From: SIG701 sp045123975
GTDB lineage: Bacteria; Bacillota; Clostridia; Oscillospirales; CAG-272
Assembly (NCBI GenBank): GCA_045123975.1
Contig: JBGVKV010000110.1
Coordinates: 1-10,663 of the forward strand
DNA: 10,663 nt
Reading direction: 5' to 3'
Shown: positions 1-6,698 of the stretch, in pieces
Layout of the letters: every line of letters begins with the position of its first letter
Numbering within the stretch: position 1 is the first letter of the stretch
Program-made: the position numbers and the translations under genes
The notes under the pieces: generated by a model
Told to the model about the DNA's origin: nothing
What the model saw: only the letters and a program-made list of their open reading frames with translations
Database searches by the model: none

Positions 1-40
1 CCTGTACCGCTTTATCTTCAATCGGTTTAATTGCCAGCAT
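1..40 (-). CDS. N-terminus of an unidentified protein (13 codons, runs off the window)
   Basis: Only the first 13 codons are present, reading MLAIKPIEDKAVQ, and the gene leaves the window at its left edge. The ATG at 40 lies 2 bases after the stop codon of the pseudouridine synthase gene. A GAGGAA ribosome binding site sits inside the end of that gene about six bases upstream, so the start is credible and the gene is probably co-transcribed with rluB. The short N-terminus (a hydrophobic-basic strand followed by an acidic stretch) would suit a GNAT-type acetyltransferase, but 13 residues cannot establish a family and no function is claimed. Confidence 0.6.
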   Translation of the reverse strand, partial: MLAIKPIEDKAVQ

Positions 41-42
41 GC

Positions 43-813
43 TTATTCCTCACTGTCTGTAATGGGGGAGTTCGTTGCCGTCTTCAGGTAACGGACTTCC
101 TCTTTTGTCAGGTGCCGCCATTTTCCTCTTGGCAGATTGCCCAAACGGATGTCGCCGATAGCAATGCGGCACAGGCGAACGATTTTAAAGCCCAAATTAT
201 CGCACATACGGCGGATCTGGCGGTTTCTTCCTTCGTGCAGCGTCAATTCCACGGTGGATACTGCCGTTCCGTCGGGTAAACGATCACCCGCGGTGAGAAG
301 CGCCGCTTCCACAGGGCGGAGTGCGTAGCCATCCAGTGTCATCGGCTCGGTGAATCGTGCCGCGTCGGCTGCTGTCAGCGTGCCGCGAATCGTCACCACG
401 TATTTTTTCGGTATATGATGAGCGGGATGGGTCAGTCGATTGGTCAGATCTCCGTCGTTTGTGAACAGAAGCATTCCCTCGGAATACATATCCAGCCGCC
501 CAACGGGATACACCCGTTCCGTGACGCCATGGAGAAGATCGGCGGCCACCTGCCGCCCTTTTTCGTCCTTCATAGTGGTCACATATCCGATGGGCTTGTT
601 GAGCAGAATATATGTACGGTCCGCGTGTCCGTCCGTTTGACGGATCACCCGACCGTTCCAGCATACCGTATCCTTTTCGGGATCGATTTTTTGACCGATC
701 TCCGCGCGGATACCGTTTACGGTAACCGTTCCTTTTTGCATCTCTGCTTCGGCTGCCCGTCTGGACAGAACGCCGCAGTCAGAGAGATATTTTTGTACTC
801 TGATTGTTTCCAT
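43..813 (-). CDS. rluB: rRNA pseudouridine synthase, RluB/RsuA family
   Basis: This 256-residue protein is a complete RsuA/RluB-type enzyme that isomerises a specific uridine of ribosomal RNA to pseudouridine in the cytoplasm. An S4 RNA-binding domain occupies about residues 3-60 (RVQKYLSDCGVLSRRAAE). The catalytic motif GRLDMYSEG follows at 105-113, with Asp108 the expected nucleophile, and the family signature EGRNRQIRRM lies at 194-203. Ser replaces the more usual Thr in GRLDxxTxG, which I take as ordinary family variation. By synteny with Bacillus it corresponds to rluB, which targets 23S rRNA; RluE/RluF-like specificity cannot be excluded from sequence alone. The start is 5 bases after the carboxypeptidase stop. 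Its AGGAG box overlaps that stop and is only 2 bases from the ATG, so translation is probably coupled to the upstream gene. Confidence 0.93.
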   Translation of the reverse strand: METIRVQKYLSDCGVLSRRAAEAEMQKGTVTVNGIRAEIGQKIDPEKDTVCWNGRVIRQTDGHADRTYILLNKPIGYVTTMKDEKGRQVAADLLHGVTERVYPVGRLDMYSEGMLLFTNDGDLTNRLTHPAHHIPKKYVVTIRGTLTAADAARFTEPMTLDGYALRPVEAALLTAGDRLPDGTAVSTVELTLHEGRNRQIRRMCDNLGFKIVRLCRIAIGDIRLGNLPRGKWRHLTKEEVRYLKTATNSPITDSEE

Positions 814-818
814 AGCTC

Positions 819-1943
819 CTACTTCTTTGGAGTAATAAACTCTTTGATTCGTTCCAGATGCCCCTTGGGGCGGGGAATGGTTTCCGCATTTTCCTCAGCG
901 ACCAATGGCAGGCGTGCGATTATTTGTCCGTCACAATAGAACAGAATCTCACCAACGGTATCGCCGGTCGCAACGGGAGCGCACAGATATCGGTTGGCCT
1001 CAATCACGTGGGTGATCTCCCCGTGATCTCTCGGCAGAACGAGGGATACCCCGTCTTTATTGGAGGCACTTACGGATTCTGTGGCAGAGCCCAGACACGA
1101 AAGTGTATAGCGGATCTCACCCGGCTGTGCCAGATCGGCGCGTTCGTACAGTGAAAAACCGTAATCCAGCATAGCGGTATGATCCCGCCAGTCGTCGGGA
1201 GCGGATAAAGTGACGGCAATCATCGTTACACCGGCCCGTGTGGCGGCGCTGACAAGACACCGCCCGCACCGCTTGGTGTAGCCGGTCTTGACGCCGATGG
1301 TCCCGTCGTAATATTTCAGCATTTTGTTGTGATTGATCAGCACCCGGATTCCCTCATCTCCGCCCAGGGGGATGCTCGTCTTATAGGTGGATACGATCCG
1401 GGCAAAATCGGGGTTTTGCAGCGCATACCGCGCCAGCACGGCCAGATCGTAGGCGGAGGAGTAATGCTCCGCATTATCCAGTCCGTGGGGATTGGTAAAG
1501 TGGGTGTCCGCAAGGCCGATTTTCTGTGCGGTCTCGTTCATCATATCCGCAAAGGAGTCGATATCACCCGCCACAGCAATGGCAATGGCGGCTGCCGCAT
1601 CGTTGGCGCTCTCCAGCATCAACGCACAGAGCAGCTGCTCCATGGTGAGGATCTCACCCGCCTTCAGATAGACGGAAGAGCCCTCCACGCCCACGGCTTT
1701 CTCGGAGATCTTTACCGATTGATTCAGATCGGCGTGCTCCAGCGCTACGAGAGCGGTCATGATCTTCGTGGTGCTGGCCATAGGCAGCCTTTCATGGGCG
1801 GCTGTATCCATCAGCACCCGTCCGGTGGATGCCTCCATCAGTACCGCCGCACGGGCGGATAGACCCGGAGCGGCGCACACCGCGCGCGGAAATCCGACGA
1901 TCAAAAGAAAGACGGCCAGTACGGCACAGAAGATTTTTTTCAC
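819..1943 (-). CDS. D-alanyl-D-alanine carboxypeptidase (peptidase S11, DacB/DacF type)
   Basis: The protein is a low-molecular-weight penicillin-binding protein that removes the terminal D-Ala from peptidoglycan stem peptides outside the membrane. An N-terminal signal peptide (KKIFCAVLAVFLLIVGF, probable cleavage near VCA-AP) is followed by the three S11 active-site motifs: STTK, with the acylated Ser at residue 57; SAN at 112-114; and KTG at 219-221. A PBP5-type C-terminal beta domain follows. The basic tail HLERIKEFITPKK is short for a membrane-anchoring amphipathic helix. I chose the GTG at 1943 (374 residues). The in-frame GTG at 1952 is only 1 base from the GGGAG box, whereas 1943 is 10 bases from it. 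Position between gerW and rluB resembles Bacillus dacB (spore cortex), but the sequence alone does not separate DacB from DacF or a vegetative enzyme, so no symbol is given. Confidence 0.93.
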   Translation of the reverse strand: MKKIFCAVLAVFLLIVGFPRAVCAAPGLSARAAVLMEASTGRVLMDTAAHERLPMASTTKIMTALVALEHADLNQSVKISEKAVGVEGSSVYLKAGEILTMEQLLCALMLESANDAAAAIAIAVAGDIDSFADMMNETAQKIGLADTHFTNPHGLDNAEHYSSAYDLAVLARYALQNPDFARIVSTYKTSIPLGGDEGIRVLINHNKMLKYYDGTIGVKTGYTKRCGRCLVSAATRAGVTMIAVTLSAPDDWRDHTAMLDYGFSLYERADLAQPGEIRYTLSCLGSATESVSASNKDGVSLVLPRDHGEITHVIEANRYLCAPVATGDTVGEILFYCDGQIIARLPLVAEENAETIPRPKGHLERIKEFITPKK

Positions 1944-1953
1944 AACAAACACA

Positions 1954-1958
1954 CTCCC
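1954..1958 (-). promoter_or_regulatory. Ribosome binding site that fixes the carboxypeptidase start
   Basis: GGGAG on the minus strand lies 10 bases before the GTG at 1943 and only 1 base before the upstream in-frame GTG at 1952. This favours the shorter reading, whose protein begins with a classic Lys-Lys signal peptide. Confidence 0.6.
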
Positions 1959-1959
1959 A

Positions 1960-1987
1960 TCGGCTTTGATATCCCTATCATTGCCGA
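1960..1987. repeat. 28-bp interrupted palindrome upstream of the carboxypeptidase gene
   Basis: Read on the minus strand this is TCGGC-AA-TGATA-GGGA-TATCA-AA-GCCGA. Both 5-bp blocks are perfectly complementary to their partners and the AA/AA mismatches are placed symmetrically. As RNA it would form two 5-bp stems separated by a 2x2 internal loop and capped by GGGA, a GNRA-class tetraloop. It ends one base before the ribosome binding site. It could be an operator for a dimeric regulator or a hairpin in the gerW-carboxypeptidase transcript. No U-run follows, so it is not a normal intrinsic terminator. Confidence 0.7.
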
Positions 1988-2004
1988 GTGAGGGGAAGTT
2001 ATGC
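1976..2004 (-). promoter_or_regulatory. Possible forespore (sigma-F/sigma-G type) promoter for the carboxypeptidase gene
   Basis: On the minus strand GCATA (2004-2000) is followed after 14 bases by GGCAATGATA (1985-1976). These resemble the sigma-F -35 (GYATA) and -10 (GGnnAnAnTR) patterns known from Bacillus, with one -10 mismatch and a slightly short spacer. The 90-base gap before the gene, the longest inside the cluster, leaves room for a promoter. The -10 overlaps the palindrome. This is a pattern match only. Confidence 0.25.
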
Positions 2005-2033
2005 GGTGTAATTATTTACGTTCCCGCCAAAAA

Positions 2034-2468
2034 TCAGCCGTTGGTCTCCTCGGTGGTGTCGGACTTCTTGGCAAAAACGGCTTTCAGTTTTTCGATCAGC
2101 TCAGGAGATCTGTCCAGCAGTCCGATAATCTGGGACACAGGATCGGACTTGTCGGAGGTGGGCTCGTTCACGTTCAGCAGCTGTACGTCACCGTGGGGAG
2201 ATACAACAAGGAACGCAACGGGGGACACGGTCAGACCGGTACCGCCGCCGCCACCGAAATTGTTCACGGTGTGAGAGGTGGATTGGGTGTTCTTTCCCAG
2301 ATAATCCACGCCGCCGGAGGCAAACCCCACAAACACCTTGGATACGGGAATTACCAGAGTGCCGTTGGCGGTGGTGATGGGAGATCCGATTACGGTGTTG
2401 GAATCCACCATAGAGCGGATGCTGTCCAGGGAGGTTTGAATGATGTCGTTCAGTTTGTTCTCGCTCAT
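2034..2468 (-). CDS. gerW: GerW (YtfJ) family spore germination/sporulation protein
   Basis: This 144-residue protein matches the GerW/YtfJ family. An N-terminal helix (about 5-21) is followed by a beta-rich core with the family pattern GTLVIPVSKVFVGFASGG at 36-53, a glycine run FGGGGGTGLTVSPVAFLV at 71-88, and an acidic, polar C-terminus. In Bacillus subtilis GerW is a forespore-made protein needed for L-alanine-triggered germination; its biochemical activity is not established. The gene starts 13 bases after the DUF2953 gene, behind a GAGGT site. The same pairing (ytfI-ytfJ) is known in Bacillus, which supports a shared function. Some non-sporulating Clostridia keep the family, so it is good but not conclusive evidence of sporulation. 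Confidence 0.92.
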   Translation of the reverse strand: MSENKLNDIIQTSLDSIRSMVDSNTVIGSPITTANGTLVIPVSKVFVGFASGGVDYLGKNTQSTSHTVNNFGGGGGTGLTVSPVAFLVVSPHGDVQLLNVNEPTSDKSDPVSQIIGLLDRSPELIEKLKAVFAKKSDTTEETNG

Positions 2469-2481
2469 GTTGCTACCTCAT

Positions 2482-3183
2482 TCATTTTTGTATTTTAGGC
2501 GAACTCGCCGTTTTTTCTTTCATAAATCGGATGAAAAATACGATGCCCGTGCTGAGCAGATCGATCAGTCGTAGACGGAAGATAATAAGCAGATCGGCCG
2601 TGGTTTTGGTCGCAAGGAAGTCGGGGACAACGGATACGGACGTGTCGTCCTTGCGGCTCATCTTTGTCTTTGTGGCCAATAATTCCATCAGATACGCCAC
2701 GCCTTGCGCGACAACTCCGTAGGTCAGCGCCGTTTTTGCGGCGTCGGTACCGCCTACAACGATGTGCACACGGGCGATCTTTACCTGCAGCTTGCCGAAG
2801 AAGGTGTTCAGTATGTCGCCTACGATCCGAAGAACCAGGGAGATGGCCGAGGGCTCATCTGCAGTGGTTTCGTTGTCGGCCTTTTTTTCCTTCTCCGCTT
2901 GTTTGGCTTTTTTTGAATCTTTTTTCTTTTGAGCCTTCTTTTCCTCAGCCAGACGTTTCTTTTCTGCCCGTTCGGAGTCCTTCAAAAGAAGCTTTTCGTA
3001 TTTCCTTTTCGATAAAGGCTTAGTCTTTTTTTCTTTTTTCGGGAAAATGGAATAGTATATTCCGGGTACACCCACCGCTACGGAAACTGTATCCGTATAA
3101 GCGATTTTAATGGATAGGGGGATCAGGAAGAGCACGCAAAGAAAGAGCAGGATTCCCAATAAAATCCACAGTACAACAGTCAT
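2482..3183 (-). CDS. DUF2953 domain membrane protein (YtfI-like)
   Basis: The 233-residue product begins with one membrane segment (about 3-24, VVLWILLGILLFLCVLFLIP). A short beta stretch follows, then a very Lys/Glu/Ala-rich probable coiled coil at about 49-105. The C-terminal DUF2953 core (about 112-222) includes the conserved-looking stretch VHIVVGGTDAAKTALTYG at 139-156 and a second hydrophobic segment near 198-220. The family has no assigned biochemical function. Its regular position next to gerW suggests a partner role in spore formation or germination, which is inference. The ATG at 3183 has an excellent AAGGAGG site 8 bases upstream. The charged segment looks like a low-complexity insertion between the membrane anchor and the core domain. 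Confidence 0.85.
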   Translation of the reverse strand: MTVVLWILLGILLFLCVLFLIPLSIKIAYTDTVSVAVGVPGIYYSIFPKKEKKTKPLSKRKYEKLLLKDSERAEKKRLAEEKKAQKKKDSKKAKQAEKEKKADNETTADEPSAISLVLRIVGDILNTFFGKLQVKIARVHIVVGGTDAAKTALTYGVVAQGVAYLMELLATKTKMSRKDDTSVSVVPDFLATKTTADLLIIFRLRLIDLLSTGIVFFIRFMKEKTASSPKIQK

Positions 3184-3218
3184 AGGCGGGCCTCCTTTCG
3201 TAAATGGGTGAGGGCGAT

Positions 3219-3878
3219 TTATTCGTTTTCAGCCGGGGTATCCGTTTCCGCCTCGGCGGCGATCTCTACCTGGTCGGAAATTTCCTTCAGTTCGCCCTCC
3301 TTCGGCTTCATGGGCAGGTTGATTTCAGGCAATTCGCTGAGGGAGTTCAAACCGAATACCCGCAAGAAATCCTCCGTGGTCCGATAGAGCATAGGACGGC
3401 CGGGCGCATCCAGACGGCCGCAGGGCTCGATCAGATGCTTCTCGCAGAGGGTGTTTACACTGTAATTGGAATCCACGCCTCGTACCGTATCGATATAAGC
3501 GCGGGTAACAGGCTCGTTGTACGCAACGATGGCCAGAACCTCAATGGAGGATGCGGACAGATTGCCGCCGCGGCGGATGCCGAGAGCTTCGCGGATATGC
3601 TGGCCGTACTGCTCCATAGTGCAGAGCTGACAGGAGTCGTCAAAGGTCAGAAGCATAATGCCGCGAGGCAGTGGCGAATCGATGGAATTGTATTCCAGGG
3701 CATACTCCAAAACGATTTTTCGCACCTGCGCGGGTGTTTTATTCAAAACGTCGGCCAACTTATCGTATGTGATGGGGTGGCCTGCGGCAAAGAGGATCGC
3801 TTCGATGGCCCGTTTTACGGCACGGACGTCCTCTTCCTCGCACATATCCATCTGCGTTATTTCCTTGATCTGTTCCAT
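3219..3878 (-). CDS. scpB: Segregation and condensation protein ScpB
   Basis: The 219-residue protein is ScpB, the double winged-helix subunit that dimerises and binds ScpA in the SMC-ScpAB condensin complex, which organises and helps separate replicated chromosome origins. The first winged helix lies about 17-95. The second contains the family hallmarks LSASSIEVLAIVAYNEPVTR (107-126), the TVRGV turn (131-135), GRLDAPGRPMLYRTTEDFL (154-172) and FGLNSLSELP (175-184). The tail from 190 is acidic and probably disordered. Met10 and Met12 are alternative starts. I kept the ATG at 3878 because an AGTAGG site precedes it and it begins 16 bases after scpA, as expected for this conserved pair. The smc gene is not in the window. 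Confidence 0.96.
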   Translation of the reverse strand: MEQIKEITQMDMCEEEDVRAVKRAIEAILFAAGHPITYDKLADVLNKTPAQVRKIVLEYALEYNSIDSPLPRGIMLLTFDDSCQLCTMEQYGQHIREALGIRRGGNLSASSIEVLAIVAYNEPVTRAYIDTVRGVDSNYSVNTLCEKHLIEPCGRLDAPGRPMLYRTTEDFLRVFGLNSLSELPEINLPMKPKEGELKEISDQVEIAAEAETDTPAENE

Positions 3879-3894
3879 AATGAACCTACTTCCG

Positions 3895-4686
3895 TTAAGT
3901 GTTGGCGGATTCTTTCAGAATGCGCTTCACCGTTTCGGGATCCGCATCCTGATTCAGTGAGATCTGTACCGACTCATCGGATCGGATAACTCCGTCGGAG
4001 GAATACTCCGTTTCCTCCAAAAGAACGGCACCTGCCTTGAGCAATTCCAGCATAGCCATAAACATGGCGATCATGGTGGAGCGGGAGTCCGCCGTGGAGA
4101 AATAGTTATACAGCGTAATGGGCTTGCCTGTGCTGAGCACCTCGATCAGCCGGGTGGCAACTACGGCCACGGATACCGGCGGTTTTTTGATCAGCGGCTC
4201 GAACCGTTTTACTGCATCCTCGTCGGATACGCGGATTTCGGAGAGCATCTTCAGCATAGCCCGGCTGAGCAGTTCCGCGTCGTGATCGGCTACGTAGGAG
4301 GTGTCTATTTGGATTTCATCCGTATCCTTGATCATGCGGGAGCCGAATTCCCCGAACATCCGCGTCAGTGAAACGGATGCCTCTTTGGTGCGCTTGTATT
4401 CCAGCATAGCGCTGGCCAGCATGGCGCGGGGATCCTCGTCGGTTTCCTCGTTTCGAGGCAGAAGCATCTTGCTCTTGATCAGCATCAATTCACTTGCCAT
4501 TACGATGAATTCGGAGGATAACTCAATATCCATCGCCTGCGCCGTCGCAATGTATTCCATATATTGGGAGCAGAGCAGGGAAATGGGAATGTCGTCAATA
4601 TTGATTTTGTTTTTCTCGACCAGCGCCAGGAGCAAGTCCAGCGGCCCCTCGAATCGGTCGATTTTGTACTGAATCGTTTCCATCAT
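3895..4686 (-). CDS. scpA: Segregation and condensation protein ScpA (kleisin)
   Basis: ScpA is the kleisin that bridges the two SMC heads and binds the ScpB dimer. The N-terminal signature YKIDRFEGPLDLLLALVEKN sits at about 7-26, followed by IDDIPI. A long helical region then includes SSEFIVMASELMLIKSKMLL (57-76). The C-terminal winged helix has SRSTMIAMFMAMLELLKAG at about 201-219. I chose the ATG at 4686 (263 residues): the upstream ATG at 4716 adds a Ser/His-rich leader unlike the family, lies inside the preceding gene and has only a poor ribosome site. At 4686 the start overlaps the protease stop as TGATG, and a second ATG follows at 4683. There is no clear Shine-Dalgarno, which points to translational coupling with the M50 protease gene. 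Confidence 0.95.
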   Translation of the reverse strand: MMETIQYKIDRFEGPLDLLLALVEKNKINIDDIPISLLCSQYMEYIATAQAMDIELSSEFIVMASELMLIKSKMLLPRNEETDEDPRAMLASAMLEYKRTKEASVSLTRMFGEFGSRMIKDTDEIQIDTSYVADHDAELLSRAMLKMLSEIRVSDEDAVKRFEPLIKKPPVSVAVVATRLIEVLSTGKPITLYNYFSTADSRSTMIAMFMAMLELLKAGAVLLEETEYSSDGVIRSDESVQISLNQDADPETVKRILKESANT

Positions 4687-5354
4687 CACAAAAACGGAAT
4701 GAGATCGATGATCCATTCCAATCCCATCAAAAGATAGCTGCGCAAAAACAGCAGGGGAATGTCCAGAACGTTAAATACGAGCAGGAGCACGAGAGCAAAG
4801 GAAATATAGCGCTCGTACTGTACGTATTTAAAATAAATGCGGGAAGGAAGTATCAGCGCCAGAAGGTGGGAGCCGTCCAGCGGCGGGATAGGCAAAAGAT
4901 TGAAGATAGCCAGACCGGCGTTGAGCATGCAGAACAGCATAAGAAACTGAAGCAGCATGGCAATGGCGTCGACGCCGAAAGTTCCTATGGCTGCGGCGGA
5001 CAGTGCGGGAAGCACGAGCACCTGCAAAATCCGCAAAATCAGCAAGCCGATGAAGGCAAGAACAATGTTGGAAGCAGGTCCTGCCAGAGATATCAGTACC
5101 ATATCCCTCTTCGGATTCCGCAGATTTCGGGAATTGACAGGCACGGGCCGCGCCCATCCGAAGCCGGCAACAATCATACAGAGCACGCCCAGGGGATCCA
5201 GATGCTTCAGCGGATTGATGGTCATACGTCCGAAGTTTTTGGCGGTGGAATCTCCCAGCTTGTATGCCGCCCAGGCGTGGGCACATTCGTGCACGCTGAG
5301 TGCAATCAGAATAGTGGGAAGAGAGAGAAGAAGGTGAATCAGCCATTCACGCAT
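4686..5354 (-). CDS. Site-2 protease family (M50) integral membrane metalloprotease
   Basis: The 222-residue polytopic protein carries the zinc-protease motif HECAH at 22-26 (HExxH with Glu23 as general base) in the first membrane segment. The second metal-site motif NLLPIPPLDG is at 152-161, with Asp160 the expected third ligand. Further hydrophobic spans occur around 87-118, 130-151 and 184-208. This matches the short M50 family common in Bacillota (YwhC-like), which has no PDZ domain. Such proteins cleave substrates within the membrane, but their targets are mostly unknown; this one need not be an RseP/SpoIVFB equivalent. An AAAGGAGG site about 10 bases upstream supports the ATG at 5354, 20 bases after lysA. 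The last base of its stop is shared with the scpA start, so the two are translationally linked. Confidence 0.93.
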   Translation of the reverse strand: MREWLIHLLLSLPTILIALSVHECAHAWAAYKLGDSTAKNFGRMTINPLKHLDPLGVLCMIVAGFGWARPVPVNSRNLRNPKRDMVLISLAGPASNIVLAFIGLLILRILQVLVLPALSAAAIGTFGVDAIAMLLQFLMLFCMLNAGLAIFNLLPIPPLDGSHLLALILPSRIYFKYVQYERYISFALVLLLVFNVLDIPLLFLRSYLLMGLEWIIDLIPFL

Positions 5355-5374
5355 GTGGGATATACCTCCTTTGC

Positions 5375-6676
5375 TTACAGATCCTCGTCCAGCGAGAGCA
5401 GATCATCGTAGGTCTCCCGGCGCACGGCCACCCGATCCTTACCGCCGGACACCATAACGATGGGCGGACGGGGCAGGCGGTTGTAGTTGGACGCCATGGA
5501 GTGGTTGTACGCACCGGTCACCAGTACGGCGAGAGTATCGCCACGCTCGGGACGGACGATCTTCACACCCTCTGCCAGAAGGTCGCCGCTTTCACAGCAG
5601 CGTCCGGCCACGGTGCATTCGTAATCCGCACGCTCACCGGCGCGGGCGGCGTGCAGAATCGTATAGCGGGACTGGTACAGCGTGTAGCGGGGATTGTCGG
5701 GCATACCGCCGTCTACGGATACGTAGTTGCGGAATCCGGGGATCTCCTTCACACTGCCTACGGTGTACAGTGTAATACCGGCGGCTGCCACGATGGATCG
5801 GCCTGGCTCCATCAGGATCACGGGCTTTTCCATACCGTAACGGGCACATTTGTCGTCGATGATCTTGCCCAGGGCACGGATGTTGGCAACGTAGTCGATT
5901 TCCGGATCGTCCTCGGTGTAGCGCACGCCGAAACCGCCGCCAATGTTCAGGACAGGCAGTTTAGCCCCGTGCTTATGGCGCATCTGCGCCACAAAATCGA
6001 TCATAATGTCCGCCGCATCGGCAAAGGGTGCGATGTCGAAGATCTGGGAGCCCACATGGCAGTGGAGACCGTCCAGAATCAGATTCTCTTTGGTCAGGGC
6101 AGCACACACGATGGCCTCCCCCTGACCGGTCACGATGGCAGAGCCGAACTTGGAGTCCACGTTGCCCGTGATGATCTTTTTATGAGTGTGAGGGTCGATA
6201 CCGGGGGTGATTCGCAGAAGGATCTTCTGGCGAACGCCCGCCTCACCGGCAATTCTATCCAGTGCTTCCAATTCCTCCAGGGAATCAACTACGACGTGGC
6301 CCGTGCCCAGGGATACCGCATAGCGAAGATCCGCATCGGTCTTGTTGTTGCCGTGGAAGTAGGCCCGGTCCATAGGGAATCCCGCGGCGTGAGCGGTGTG
6401 CAATTCTCCGGGAGAAACGCAGTCCGCGCACATGTTTTCTTCTGCCATAATGCGGTACATCCCCTTGAAGCAAAGGGCTTTGCCCGCATATACGGGAGTG
6501 GATTCACCGCCGAAACTTTCCGCAAAGGCGGCTTTGTACATCCGGCACATGGAACGGATATGATCCTCATCCAATACGTACAGAGGAGTTCCGTATTTCT
6601 GCGCCAGAGTCATTGTATCGATACCGCCGACGGTCAGATGTCCTTCGGCGTTGATGCCGTAGCAAGAGTGAAGCAT
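5375..6676 (-). CDS. lysA: Diaminopimelate decarboxylase
   Basis: LysA decarboxylates meso-diaminopimelate to L-lysine, the last step of lysine synthesis, using pyridoxal phosphate in a fold-type III barrel. In the 433-residue reading the PLP lysine is Lys66 in YAGKALCFKG. HCHVGSQ is at 205-211, the phosphate-binding GGGFG at 246-250, EPGRS at 290-294, and CESGD (361-365, partner-subunit active-site Cys/Glu) precedes GAYNHSMASNYN at 388-399. Length and motif order are typical. The open frame continues upstream to 6787, but that extension lies inside yihA and is unlike the family. The ATG at 6676 has an AAAGG site 9 bases upstream and starts 22 bases after yihA. No lysine riboswitch or private promoter is visible in that gap. 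Because meso-DAP is also the usual wall cross-linking amino acid, the gene has a loose metabolic link to the wall enzyme downstream. Confidence 0.96.
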   Translation of the reverse strand: MLHSCYGINAEGHLTVGGIDTMTLAQKYGTPLYVLDEDHIRSMCRMYKAAFAESFGGESTPVYAGKALCFKGMYRIMAEENMCADCVSPGELHTAHAAGFPMDRAYFHGNNKTDADLRYAVSLGTGHVVVDSLEELEALDRIAGEAGVRQKILLRITPGIDPHTHKKIITGNVDSKFGSAIVTGQGEAIVCAALTKENLILDGLHCHVGSQIFDIAPFADAADIMIDFVAQMRHKHGAKLPVLNIGGGFGVRYTEDDPEIDYVANIRALGKIIDDKCARYGMEKPVILMEPGRSIVAAAGITLYTVGSVKEIPGFRNYVSVDGGMPDNPRYTLYQSRYTILHAARAGERADYECTVAGRCCESGDLLAEGVKIVRPERGDTLAVLVTGAYNHSMASNYNRLPRPPIVMVSGGKDRVAVRRETYDDLLSLDEDL

Positions 6677-6698
6677 GGTTATTGCCTTTCGTTGTAAT

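Noticed and set aside
3204..3989. A 261-codon plus-strand frame across scpB and the end of scpA
   Set aside because: It is antisense to two well-supported conserved genes and has no recognisable domain.
5501..6697. A 398-codon open frame on the plus strand opposite lysA
   Set aside because: It is the mirror of a complete lysA with all catalytic motifs; no plausible promoter, ribosome site or protein features are seen.
6677..6698. A lysine riboswitch or private promoter for lysA
   Set aside because: The gap to yihA is only 22 bases, far too short for an L box, and it has no promoter-like sequence.
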